From positions 744,001-808,000 of the forward strand of contig NZ_JAZKUG010000001.1 of NCBI RefSeq assembly GCF_036625195.1: a stretch of DNA of 64,000 bases. The letters run 5' to 3'. Below the pieces are notes generated by a model. That model did not search any database. It was not told the origin of the DNA and was given only the letters and a program-made list of their open reading frames with translations. The position numbers were made by a program, and so were the translations under genes. Source of the stretch: Accumulibacter sp. (GTDB taxonomy: Bacteria; Pseudomonadota; Gammaproteobacteria; Burkholderiales; Rhodocyclaceae). Every line of letters begins with the position of its first letter. Positions within the stretch are counted from its first letter, which is position 1. Positions 55,795 to 64,000 of the stretch are shown here, piece by piece.

Positions 55795-56358
55795 TCAGAT
55801 CTTGCCGACGAGATCCAGCGACGGTGCCAGGGTGGCCTCACCCGGAGTCCACTTGGCCGGGCAGACCTCACCCGGGTGGCTGGCGACGTATTGCGCGGCC
55901 TGCACCTTGCGCAGCAGTTCCTTGGCGTCGCGGCCGATGCCGAGATCGTGGATTTCGCAGACCTTGATGACGCCCTCCGGATTGACGACGAAGGTGCCGC
56001 GCAGCGCCAGGCCCTCGGTCTCGATCATGACGTCGAAGTTGCGCGTGATTTTGCCGGTCGGGTCGCCGATCATCGGATAGCGGATCTTCTTGATCGTCTC
56101 CGACGCATCGGCCCACGCCTTGTGCGTGAAGTGGGTGTCGGTCGACACCGCATAGACTTCGACGCCGATCTTCTGGAAGGCATCGTACTCATCGGCCAGG
56201 TCGCCGAGTTCGGTCGGGCAGACGAAGGTGAAGTCGGCCGGGTAGAAAACGACGACGGACCACTTGCCTTTCAGGTCGGCATCGGAAACGGGGACGAACT
56301 TGCCATTGTGAAAAGCGGTGGCTGTGAACGACTTGATTTCGGTGTTGATCAAGGACAT
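55795..56358 (-). CDS. ahpC: Alkyl hydroperoxide reductase subunit C (peroxiredoxin)
   Basis: A 187-residue 2-Cys peroxiredoxin. The peroxidatic Cys is in DFTFVCPTELGDL near 47 and the resolving Cys in GEVCPAKWTPG near 166. The start MSLINTEIKSFTATAFHNGKFVPVSDADLKGKWSVVVF is canonical; GGAGAGCTC precedes the ATG. An OxyR-like box lies about 80 bases upstream. Confidence 0.98.
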   Translation of the reverse strand: MSLINTEIKSFTATAFHNGKFVPVSDADLKGKWSVVVFYPADFTFVCPTELGDLADEYDAFQKIGVEVYAVSTDTHFTHKAWADASETIKKIRYPMIGDPTGKITRNFDVMIETEGLALRGTFVVNPEGVIKVCEIHDLGIGRDAKELLRKVQAAQYVASHPGEVCPAKWTPGEATLAPSLDLVGKI

Positions 56359-56434
56359 CGTGAGCTCTCCTTCGAGTTCGGTGGATGAAAAGAAGCGACG
56401 GACGAATCGTAGTGCAGGCGGCGGATTGGTTCCA

Positions 56435-56471
56435 ATTGATTCTGGTAATTTCTGCCATAGCCCGGCGCTAT
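56435..56471 (-). promoter_or_regulatory. OxyR-like box in front of ahpC
   Basis: On the minus strand the four half-sites ATAG, CTAT, ATTA and CAAT follow at exact 7-base spacings. This matches OxyR's ATAG-N7-CTAT-N7-ATAG-N7-CTAT, perfect in the upstream two and close in the downstream two. A -35 TTGGAA overlaps the last half-site and a TACGAT -10 follows 18 bases on. So ahpC should be peroxide-induced. Confidence 0.8.
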
Positions 56472-56806
56472 CCGGCACGACCGCGGACGACGGGCGCATC
56501 CCCTGCGCAAGGAGCAATGGCGGCGGGATCGCGCCAGCGGGACGGACGCGGATTGACGGCCGACGACCATTTCGCCGATACTCGGGGCTCTGCCGATGAG
56601 CACGAACCCCCCGCTCGGCAAGGTGATCGCCCGGTCATTCCGGCGCGCCACTTGGCGGTTGACCGGGCCCGGTCCGGGCAGTGGCGCGGCACGCGGCCGT
56701 TCGACGCAGGCAACCTTGTTTCAGGATCCGGACCGGTGAATCCCCCTTTCCCTGCACCACCCCTGCCGGCGGGCCTGCCGGCGAACGCCATGGCGGAGCC
56801 CTGGCG

Positions 56807-57664
56807 ATGAGCATGGTCGACGTCATCGATGGCGCCAGCTTTCCACGGCTCGAGCCGATCGCCTGCCCGCTCTGCGGCCAATCGAACGCGGCGCGCGTCA
56901 TCCCCGCCCGCTTCGGCATGCTGACGTCGGTGGCCGAGTGCGCTCCCTGCCGCCTCGCCTACCAGACGCCGCGGCCATCCGAGGAAGCGTCGCGCGCCTA
57001 CATGAACTGGCGCTGGTCCTCCGGCGACAGCTACGTGACCGATTCGGAGAACAAGCGCCGCGCCGCGCGCGCCAAACTGGAGCACGTGCAGGAAGTGCGC
57101 CCGCTGCCTGGCCGGCTGCTCGACTTCGGCGCCGGTTCCGGCGCCTTCGTCCGCGCCAGCCTCGATGCCGGCTGGCAGGCCATCGGCGTCGAACAGAGCG
57201 AAGCGGCGATCGCCCGCGCGCGCGAGTACTACGGCGTTGAACTGCAGGCGACGCTGCCCGACGAGGAGTTCGACGTGATCACGATGTGGGACGTCGTCGA
57301 GCACCTGCGCGACCCACTCACCGTGTTGCGGATGCTGCACGACCGCCTGCGCCGGGAAGGCGTCCTGCTGCTGGAAACCGGCAATTACGAGAACTGGCGC
57401 CGGATCCTCGAAGGGGAGCGCTGGAGCCTCTATCTCCTCGACCACCACTTCTACTTCTCGCCGCACAGCCTGGAGACGGTCGTCACGCGTGCCGGCTTCT
57501 CCGCCTTCCGGGTACTCGACGTCGACCACTCGGCGCCCTCGCTGCGCCGCACGCTGACGCGGCCACGCTGGAGCCTGCGTGCCTGGCAGACCTACCTCGC
57601 ATCGAAGCGCGCCTGGCCCGAGCACGGCGACATCAACGTCATGGTCGCCGCCGCCACCGCCTGA
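56807..57664 (+). CDS. Zinc-finger class I SAM methyltransferase
   Basis: A 285-residue protein. An N-terminal zinc ribbon (CPLC near 19-22 and CAPC near 48-51) precedes a class I methyltransferase: LLDFGAGSGAFVRASLDAGWQAIGVEQSEAA near 105 and DVITMWDVVEHLRDPLTVLRMLHDRL near 160. Such zinc-finger C-methyltransferases often act on sugar nucleotides or polysaccharides. The ATG at 56807 has GGAG 8 bases before. A pyruvyltransferase-like gene follows by 74 bases. Confidence 0.85.
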   Translation: MSMVDVIDGASFPRLEPIACPLCGQSNAARVIPARFGMLTSVAECAPCRLAYQTPRPSEEASRAYMNWRWSSGDSYVTDSENKRRAARAKLEHVQEVRPLPGRLLDFGAGSGAFVRASLDAGWQAIGVEQSEAAIARAREYYGVELQATLPDEEFDVITMWDVVEHLRDPLTVLRMLHDRLRREGVLLLETGNYENWRRILEGERWSLYLLDHHFYFSPHSLETVVTRAGFSAFRVLDVDHSAPSLRRTLTRPRWSLRAWQTYLASKRAWPEHGDINVMVAAATA

Positions 57665-57738
57665 GCGGGCCGCGGGCGGGCAGCGGCCGCAGCCCGCCGG
57701 GCGAGCGGTGACCAACCCACAGGGCGGGAGAGGGACTC

Positions 57739-58539
57739 TTGAAGCCGATCAGACTCTACTGGTGGCAGGGCGAAGGCCGCGATGACCCGACCCGGCAGAA
57801 TTTTGGCGACTACCTGTCGCCGTTGATCGTCGGCATGGTGTCGGGGCGACCCGTGGTGCACGCGCCGGTCGCCAGCGCCGACCTGCTCGCCATCGGCACG
57901 ATCCTGAAACGGGAACGGCAGGCCCGCCGGCTCCTGCTGCCGCGCCGCCTGCACATCTGGGGCAGCGGTGCCGGCGACGCCAGCGAACGATTCCCTGGCC
58001 GCCACCACTATCACGCCGTCCGCGGCCGCCACACGCTGGCGGCAATCGCCGGCGGCGGCCAGGGTGCCGCGCTCGGCGACCCGGGACTCCTCGTCGGCCA
58101 CTACTGGAGCGGCCGGCCGCGGCCGCCGAAGCGGTACGCGCTCGGCGTCATCCCGCACTTCGTCGACCAGGACAGCGCCGCCGTCGCCGCGCTGCTGCGC
58201 ATCCCCGGCGCGCGGCTGATCAACGTCTTCGCGCCGATCGACGACATCCTGCACGAGGTGCTCTCCTGCGCACAGGTGCTGTCATCGAGCCTGCACGGAC
58301 TGATCATCAGCGACGGGCTCGAGGTCCCGAATCGCCGCATGATCATCTCCGACCACATCCGCTCGACGCTCAAGTTCGCCGACTACTACTCGGCCTTCGG
58401 CCTCGCCGAACCCGCCCCGCTCGACGCCCGGCTGCTGCGCGGCAACGAAAGCCCCGAGCGCCTCGTCGGCGACTATCGCCGACCCGACGTCGACAGCCGT
58501 TGCGCCGAGCTGCTGCGCTCGTTTCCGGACGTCGTCTGA
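57739..58539 (+). CDS. Polysaccharide pyruvyltransferase-like protein
   Basis: A 266-residue protein with the PS pyruvyltransferase pattern: YWWQGEGRDDPTRQNFGDYLSPLIVGMVSG near the start and VLSCAQVLSSSLHGLIISDGLEVPNRRMI near 175-200. The start is TTG with GGGAGAGGG upstream. The enzyme may add pyruvate or a related group to surface sugars; context with the methyltransferase supports this. The 3' end overlaps an antisense DUF2442 gene by 67 bases. Confidence 0.78.
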   Translation: MKPIRLYWWQGEGRDDPTRQNFGDYLSPLIVGMVSGRPVVHAPVASADLLAIGTILKRERQARRLLLPRRLHIWGSGAGDASERFPGRHHYHAVRGRHTLAAIAGGGQGAALGDPGLLVGHYWSGRPRPPKRYALGVIPHFVDQDSAAVAALLRIPGARLINVFAPIDDILHEVLSCAQVLSSSLHGLIISDGLEVPNRRMIISDHIRSTLKFADYYSAFGLAEPAPLDARLLRGNESPERLVGDYRRPDVDSRCAELLRSFPDVV

Positions 58540-58832
58540 GCGGTCGTCACGAAATCGTCGCGAGCAGTCGGGGATGCCCGTCTCGACAGGGGAAGTTGAA
58601 ATCTTCCCGCAACGACACCGGCGACGCTCAGGTCTTCGTCAAGCTCTTCCCAGCGCAGCGCATGTCCATCGACTGCGACCCGGACCTCCTTGAGCTGATC
58701 GTCAGACGCCTGGCAAAGAATGCGAAAACGGTCTGCCGGAAAGCCGAATACCCTTCCGTCGGTCAGTTCGAGATAGATGAACCGCTTTTCAGACCAGGCC
58801 CTGATGGCTACGGGTTCGGTTTCAGTGATCAT
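58473..58832 (-). CDS. DUF2442 protein, extended C-terminus
   Basis: A 119-residue protein whose first 70 residues match DUF2442: FIYLELTDGRVFGFPADRFRILCQASDDQLKEVRVAVDGHALRWEELDEDLSVAGVV. Such proteins usually end near there; the last 45 residues here (from AGRFQLPLSRR on) are low in similarity and partly antisense to the pyruvyltransferase gene, suggesting a lost stop codon. DUF2442 and DUF4160 pairs are toxin-antitoxin-like. The partner here is truncated. Confidence 0.72.
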   Translation of the reverse strand: MITETEPVAIRAWSEKRFIYLELTDGRVFGFPADRFRILCQASDDQLKEVRVAVDGHALRWEELDEDLSVAGVVAGRFQLPLSRRASPTARDDFVTTAQTTSGNERSSSAQRLSTSGRR

Positions 58833-58920
58833 GGTATCGCTCGTTCAATGGTCGTTCGTTTTCAAGGCCCAGCCGCTCGATTTCCCGCAAATCCCGGGGC
58901 ACCAAACCGCGGTTGCCGGC
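58822..58920 (-). pseudogene. DUF4160 remnant (5' truncated)
   Basis: Directly upstream of DUF2442, and overlapping its ATG, a frame reads NRGLVPRDLREIERLGLENERPLNERYHDH and stops. This resembles the C-terminal helix of DUF4160, usually about 80 residues long. The first 50 residues are missing: sequence further upstream is the leader of the NERD helicase. I infer a rearrangement near 58920. Confidence is moderate because the remnant is short. Confidence 0.5.
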
Positions 58921-58990
58921 GGAGTACACTGATCGCCCCGACCTGCCGTACCATCGTGTGCTGACAGACAGCGCTCGGCAGGAGACCCGC

Positions 58991-60625
58991 ATGGCCCGCA
59001 TCATCCCCGACGGCTGGCGCGAACTCTCGGTCACCGGGGGCGCGCAGCGCGAGATCGAAACCCTCGCCCTCCTTGCCGAAGGCCTGCCCGACGCGTATTC
59101 GGTGTATCACGCCGTGCACTGGACCGCGACCGAAGGGCGCCAGGCCATTTTCGGCGAAATCGACTTCGCCGTGGTGAACCTCTCCGGCGACATCCTGCTG
59201 ATCGAACAGAAGAGCGGTTTCCTCGGCGAGACCGCCGCGGGGCTGGTCAAACAGTACCCCGGCCGGTCGAAGAGCGTCCCCGTGCAGATCTCGCGCATGG
59301 TCGGCAAGCTGCGCGGCAAGCTCGCCAGCCGCGCCGACATCCCCTCGGTGCACATCGATGCCCTGCTCTACTGCCCGGATTACACGGTCCGCAGCCCGGA
59401 AACCGCCGGCCTCGTCCGCGAGCGCATCGTGGACGCCAGCACGCGCGAGCAGCTGTGCCGCATCATCCAGGAACTGCTGCCGGCGCGCGCGAAGACGCCC
59501 GCGACGCCGAAAATCGACGCCTTCCTGCGCGACCTGATCCAGCTCGAAACCGACGTCAGCGCGCTGATGGGGCATGCGCGCAACCTCGTCACGCGGGTTT
59601 CCGGCGGCCTCGCGCAGTGGGCGCGGCGGCTCGAATTCGCGCCCTTCCGGCTGCGCATCAGCGGCACGGCCGGCTCGGGCAAGACGCAACTCGCGCTGGC
59701 GGAATACCGCGCCACCATCGAGGCCGGCAAGCGGCCGCTCTACGTCTGCTTCAACCGCCCGCTGGCCGACCATTTCAAGCGCATCGCCCCGCGCGGCGGC
59801 GTCGCCTGCACCTTCCACCAGCTCTGCGACCAGCGGCTGCGCGACGCCGGCAAGAAAGCGGACTTCAGCGCACCCGACGCCTTCGAGCGCCTGCGGCAAA
59901 GCGCCGCGGCACTGCCGGTGGACGCCGCCTTCGTCTTCGACACGATCATCGTCGACGAGGGCCAGGACATCTCCGAGACGTGGCGCGATTTCATCTTCCG
60001 CCATGCCCGCGCCGATGCGCGCCTCCTCTGGCTGGAAGACCCGATGCAGAACCTCTACGGCCGCCCGCCGACGCCGCTGCCGGGCTGGGTGACGCTGCGC
60101 TCGCAGAGCAACTACCGCAGCCCGCGGCCGGTCGTCGAGCTGCTGCGTCGTCTGCTCCCCGGCGAACCCGCGATCGAGGCCGCCTCGCCGATCGCCGCCG
60201 ACGAGATCGAGTTCCTCGACTATGCCGACACCGCCGGCCTGTTCGCGCGCATCAAGGAAGCCATCCGCATCTGCTACTCGGCGGGCTTCAGGAAGCACGA
60301 CCTCGCCATCGTCAGCTACCACGGCCGCGAGCGCTCGCAGCTGATGGCCCTCGACCGGCTCGGCCAGACCAGCCTGCGCCACTTCACCGGCAACTACGAT
60401 CTCTTCGGGCAGCCGGTGTACACGGATGGCGACGTACTGGTCGAATCGGTCTACCGCTTCAAGGGCCAGTCGGCGCCCGCGGTGATCCTCGCCGAGGTCG
60501 ACTTCGAGGCGCTCGACGACCGGGCGGTGCGCAAGTTATTCGTCGGCGCGACGCGCTGTTCGATGAAGGTGATTCTGGTCGTGCACGAGAGGTCCGCGGC
60601 CCGGCTGCTGGAACGTATTGGCTGA
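58991..60625 (+). CDS. NERD-nuclease / SF1 helicase fusion
   Basis: A 544-residue protein. The N-terminal region has the nuclease-related pattern Glu56/Asp58 in FGEIDFAV and Glu72-x-Lys74 in LIEQKSG. It is followed by a UvrD-like SF1 helicase: Walker A GTAGSGKTQLALAEY (Lys231), FHQLCDQRL, Walker B VDEGQDISETW (Asp322), SNYRSPRPVVELL, and the C-terminal VYRFKGQSAPAVILAEVDF with VGATRCSMKVIL. Such fusions are frequent in defence islands. AGGAGACCCGC precedes the ATG. Function inferred, not shown. Confidence 0.82.
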   Translation: MARIIPDGWRELSVTGGAQREIETLALLAEGLPDAYSVYHAVHWTATEGRQAIFGEIDFAVVNLSGDILLIEQKSGFLGETAAGLVKQYPGRSKSVPVQISRMVGKLRGKLASRADIPSVHIDALLYCPDYTVRSPETAGLVRERIVDASTREQLCRIIQELLPARAKTPATPKIDAFLRDLIQLETDVSALMGHARNLVTRVSGGLAQWARRLEFAPFRLRISGTAGSGKTQLALAEYRATIEAGKRPLYVCFNRPLADHFKRIAPRGGVACTFHQLCDQRLRDAGKKADFSAPDAFERLRQSAAALPVDAAFVFDTIIVDEGQDISETWRDFIFRHARADARLLWLEDPMQNLYGRPPTPLPGWVTLRSQSNYRSPRPVVELLRRLLPGEPAIEAASPIAADEIEFLDYADTAGLFARIKEAIRICYSAGFRKHDLAIVSYHGRERSQLMALDRLGQTSLRHFTGNYDLFGQPVYTDGDVLVESVYRFKGQSAPAVILAEVDFEALDDRAVRKLFVGATRCSMKVILVVHERSAARLLERIG

Positions 60626-60792
60626 GCAATCTTCTGCCGGGAGGCGGTTCGTGCGAGTCCGGCGATAGTGATCCGGCCCGCATCTGCCGGCAGTGGCGAT
60701 GGACGAAAAGGAGAGCCGCGGGTGGACCACGACGCCCACCGGATCCTACTCCAGGCGCTCAAGCGCGCCCTTGCCGGAGCGGCAGGCCCATA

Positions 60793-63444
60793 TCACAGAC
60801 TGAAAATTACGCTCATCGGGCGAGTGCCTTCGTGTGACCGGTACTTGAGCTTGCCCATGTACACGAACGGTGCTGCCTTGCCGCCCTTCAGCCTCGTTTC
60901 CCGCACGAAGAGGTGAATGCGGATGCCTGACATCTCGTGCTGGATCAGCTCCTGCCCGCGCTTGCTGGTCGGCGTCGTGGCGTTCTGGCTCTGCCAGTGG
61001 AAGGTGTTCTCGTCGATCCAGTAGTCGTGAAAGCGGAGTTGAATGGCCTTGCCTTGTTTGTTGAGCGTCACCAGCAGCACGTGGACCTTCTGCTCGTTGA
61101 GAACGACATGGCCGGAGTTCCAGTTGCCGGGATTGAAGGTCTCGCCGAACAGGGTCGGAATCTGTTCGCGGTCAAAGCTCTCGCCCAGGACGAAGTCCAG
61201 TGGATCGACGACGGCCTTGAGTCGCGCCAGCGTTTTCATCTCGTCGGTGGCAGGGAGGTCTTCGTAGTCGGGATTGTTGGCCTTCAGCATGTAGGCACCG
61301 CCGGCCACTTTCCTGACCACGCGCAGCAGATACTGGCTATCGCCACTGACGTCCTGACGTTCGATCGCCATCACGTTGCCGGTGATCGAGCCAGCGCTAC
61401 TCGGTGTCACGAGTTCAAGAAGGAGGTAGTCACCGTCGCGAATCGGCTGCTTGCCACCGTTCATCGAATCACCTGTGGCGCGCGCGATGAAATGCCTCTG
61501 CGGCTCGAGTCGGCCATACTCGACCGGCAGGGCCTTGTACTCCTCGGCGTCGTGTCTGCCGGTGCGAAAGTGACCACAGGCGATCTTGAGGTTCGGGAAG
61601 TACGGCAGTTCGACCCGCTCCCTCGTCGTCGGCTTTACGAAGGGGATCACGTTTGGCGGCGTCTCTTGCGCCGCCTGCCGGACCTCGTAGGCTGCGAGGC
61701 GGTAGTCGACCAGTTCCTGGAGCATTGCCTCTGCGTCGGCAACCTGTTCGGCGGATACCTCAGCGAGCAGGCGGAACCGATCGCCTTCCAGCTTGAACTG
61801 CGCCGCCGCTCGCTCGGCACGATTGCCCCCGAGCCAAGCGTTGATCGGGTTGCCCCGCCAGTAGCCCTGCCACTCCGTCGATCGTCCGTCGGGTAGCGTG
61901 CGAAGTGCTTCCGGCAGATCGGCCAGGAACTGGTGCCGCCGGTTCAGGATTTGCCAGGAACGTTCCGCCAGTTGCGGTAGCGGTGGCGGATCCCGCAGTC
62001 CATCGAGTTCGAGCAGAGCCTCCAGCGTGACCATCTTGAAGCTCTTCGTCATCGCCGTGGTTTCGATCTCGCGCAACAGCCCGAGTTGAGCACGCAGCAC
62101 GGCCGCCTGACCGGCCTCGAGATCGCTCATGGCTTCCACCAGTTCGAACCAACTGTCATACTGCCGCCGCATCTCCTGCATGCTGCTGCCGGCGCGGTAA
62201 TACTCCGCGAGTGTCGGCCGGCGACCAAGGCTCAGGCGTAGTGCCTCGTAGTCCTTCGCCGGCCCGCTGCTGTCGAGCGATTTGAGGAACTCGATGATGC
62301 GAAGGTCGTAGTTGACGTAGCAACCCTCGGGCAATTGAAGCCGTCCCGACTCCACATCGCGGGCGAACGCCGCCAGTGCGCGATAGGTCGAGCCGGCAGC
62401 GAACAGCGCCTGCGGCTTCTGCAAGAAAGCCAGATGGTTGCCGATAAAGTCGAGTACCACGAGGTGCGACTTGCCTTCGTCGCGCCTCAACCCACGGCCC
62501 AACTGTTGCAGGAACAGGATCTTGGACTCTGTCGGGCGAAGCATCATGACCGTGTCGATGCTGGGCAGGTCAACCCCTTCATTGAACAGATCAACCGAGA
62601 AAATGACCTGCAGGCGGCCGGCACGCAAACCCTCCAACGCTTCGGCACGGCCCATCTGCGAACCAGCGTACACCGCCGCGGCCGCTACCCCGGCCTTGTG
62701 GAACTGCTCCGTCATGTAATCCGCGTGACGCGTCGACACACAGAAGGCCAGCGTGCGTTGCTGAGCACGGGCGCGCCATTCCTTGTGAACATGGCGAGCG
62801 CGCGCCAGCGTGGCCAGTTTGTGCGCCAGTTGCTCCGGGTCGAAGCGGCCGTTGCGCCAGGGCAACTCCCGGTAGTCGACCGAGTCGTCCAGGATGCCGT
62901 AGTAGTGGAACGGGGCGAGGCGACCGGCTTCGATGCCCTCGAACAGGCCGCAGGTGAAGACCAGGTTGTCGTCGCACAGCGACAGGATGTCGGACTGGTC
63001 CGTTCGGTCTGGCGTCGCCGTTAGCCCCAGCAAGAAGGTCGGCCGGAAGTGAGCGAGCAGACGCCGATACGTCGGCGCCTCGGCGTGATGAAATTCGTCG
63101 ACCACCAGGTAGTCGAAGTGCCGCGGGTTGAAGCGCTCCAGATGCACGGCACGCCCCAGGGTCTGGACCGATGCGCAGAGCACGTCGGCATCCACGTCGC
63201 GGCCCAGACCGGTGTAGAAACCGATCCGACTGCTGGGGCGAATACGCAGGAAGGTCTGCGCCGCCTGGCTGAGAATCTCCTGCCGGTGCGCAACGAACAA
63301 GACCCTGCGCGCCCTCGTACGATCCACATCAAAGGCCGCCAGCCAGGTCTTGCCAAGGCCCGTCGCGAGCACCACGAGGCCGCGCCCGAAGCCTTCGGCG
63401 CGCGTGTTGGCCAGCGCTACGAGCGCCCGTTCCTGGATTGCGTA
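60793..63444 (-). pseudogene. SF2 helicase-S24-DUF3427 protein truncated by IS21
   Basis: About 880 authentic residues are left. The DEAD/DEAH helicase has VLATGLGKTWLAAFD (Walker A), DEFHH (Walker B) and GLTATPDRTDQ, with QLGRGLRRDEG as motif VI. Then comes a middle region. A segment at about 61180-61560 resembles LexA-type S24 peptidases: ARATGDSMNGGKQPIRDGDYLLLE and VRKVAGGAYMLKANNP give a Ser and Lys in the right order. The tail FHWQSQNATTPTSKRGQELI is DUF3427. The N-terminal domain (usually PLD-like) is lost: the frame runs out into the IS21 end at 63444. Readthrough to a GTG at 63597 is open. Confidence 0.8.
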
Positions 63445-63535
63445 TTCCACGGCAAACTGGACACCGATTCCACGGCAAACTGGACAGTGATTCCACGCCA
63501 AACTGGACACCGATTCCAGGGCAAACTGGACAGTC
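63444..63535. repeat. Four tandem 23-bp repeats of the IS21 left end
   Basis: Copies at 63444, 63467, 63490 and 63513 share the core CCAnnnCAAACTGGACA and differ at a few positions, alternating ACCG and AGTG/AGTC at the end. They are consecutive without spacers. Such repeats are transposase-binding sites in IS21-type elements. Their length avoids stop codons on the minus strand. Confidence 0.92.
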
Positions 63536-63597
63536 ATTTGTCGTAAAGTAGCGCGCGGGATAACTGTGGCACCCTCGGTCACTTTGCCGAGGCCCAC

Positions 63598-64000
63598 ATG
63601 GCGAATACCAGGTTATCCATGCGCAAGATTATTGACGTTTTGCGGCTGTCCCACGAGGGTGGCCTCAGCCATCGCGAGATCGCCCGAGTGGTCAAGAGCT
63701 CGCCGACGACGGTCGGCGAGATCCTGCGCCGGGCGAAGCTCGTCGGCGTGACTTGGCCGCTGCCGGCAGGTGTGAGCGAGCTGTGGCTGGAGGCGCAGCT
63801 CTACCCGCCGGTGGCGCCGTCGAGCCAGAGCCGTCCCGAACCCGATTGGCCGTCCGTCCACCGCGAACTGCGGCGCAAGGGGGTCACGCTCGACCTGCTG
63901 TGGCAGGAATACAAGGCCGAGCATCCGTCGGGCTACCACTACAGTGGCTTCTGCGCCCATTATCGGCGGTGGGTCGCCCGGCTCTCGCTCAGCCTGCGCC
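63598..64000 (+). CDS. istA: IS21-family transposase IstA (3' partial)
   Basis: The open frame starts at the ATG at 63598 (MANTRLSMRKIIDVLRLSHEGGLSHREIARVVKSSPTTVGEILRRAK) and continues beyond the window for at least 134 residues. The N-terminal helix-turn-helix is typical of IstA, and the segment WLEAQLYPPVAPSSQSRPEPDWPSVHRELRRKGVTLDLLWQEYKAEHPSGYHYSGFCAHYRRW matches the family just before the DDE domain. The catalytic domain and istB are outside the window. Confidence 0.93.
   Translation, partial: MANTRLSMRKIIDVLRLSHEGGLSHREIARVVKSSPTTVGEILRRAKLVGVTWPLPAGVSELWLEAQLYPPVAPSSQSRPEPDWPSVHRELRRKGVTLDLLWQEYKAEHPSGYHYSGFCAHYRRWVARLSLSLR

Larger units (their letters stand above)
63438..64000 (+). 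mobile_element. IS21-family element, left part
   Basis: The element enters the helicase gene near 63440 and continues past the window end. It shows multiple terminal repeats and an istA gene reading away from them, a typical IS21 order. The exact tip and target duplication cannot be given, because the other end is not visible. Start is uncertain by about 8 bases. Confidence 0.85.

Noticed and set aside
58862..60382. 506-codon frame antisense to the NERD helicase
   Set aside because: No domain; the plus-strand product has helicase and nuclease motifs.
63444..63535. CRISPR array
   Set aside because: The repeats are contiguous without spacers and sit next to istA; they are IS21 end repeats.

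Overview
This is a contiguous, gene-dense, GC-rich stretch of a Gram-negative chromosome. The gene content and order (mnmG-rsmG-parA-parB-atpIBEFHAGDC; rpe-gph-trpE; nadD-rsfS-rlmH-maf; trimeric porins ending in Phe; small cytochrome c5) point to a betaproteobacterium. My best guess is the Rhodocyclales / Candidatus Accumulibacter neighbourhood, inferred from synteny and protein character only; no database search was possible.

Layout. 1-2.0 kb: DUF971 protein, ubiE and ubiJ on the plus strand. 2.06-13.35 kb: a long minus-strand run with mnmG, rsmG, parA, parB and then the nine-gene ATP synthase operon behind its own sigma70-like promoter. 13.5-16.4 kb: two tandem porin genes with near-identical terminator hairpins. 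16.7-17.1 kb: an AbrB-type antitoxin followed by a toxin gene cut short against trpC. 17.1-27.8 kb: tryptophan genes split into trpGDC and rpe-gph-trpE by a plus-strand block (hsp20, lon, homospermidine synthase, BCAM0308-like protein). 28-34.5 kb: apaG, a 164-bp palindromic MITE abutting the argJ stop codon, argJ, secA, a CBS-domain protein, tRNA-Arg(CCG) and a cytochrome c5. 34.5-43.5 kb: an Ala/Pro-rich exported protein, Rep helicase, and a seven-gene minus-strand operon (thermostable-hemolysin-family protein, AMP-ligase, TenA-like putative diiron oxidase, SDR, TPR protein, QseBC-like two-component system) with a CTTAA-N6-CTTAA operator candidate in front. 43.5-50 kb: maf, rlmH, rsfS, nadD, two BPSS1780-type membrane proteins, a methyltransferase, homoserine kinase and a DUF2782 protein. 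50-56.5 kb: polA, a lipoprotein, ahpF and ahpC with a clear OxyR box. 56.8-64 kb is the accessory end: a methyltransferase and a polysaccharide pyruvyltransferase-like gene, a DUF2442 gene with a broken DUF4160 partner, a NERD-nuclease/SF1 helicase, a SF2 helicase carrying a LexA-like S24 segment and DUF3427, and an IS21-family element that has removed the helicase's amino terminus.

The strongest candidates for an undescribed system are (i) the self-regulated lipid- or signal-biosynthesis-like operon at 37.1-43.5 kb, whose four enzyme genes overlap one another and are co-transcribed with their own sensor and regulator, and (ii) the helicase/peptidase/NERD defence-like locus at 58.5-63.5 kb. 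Functions proposed for both are inference.
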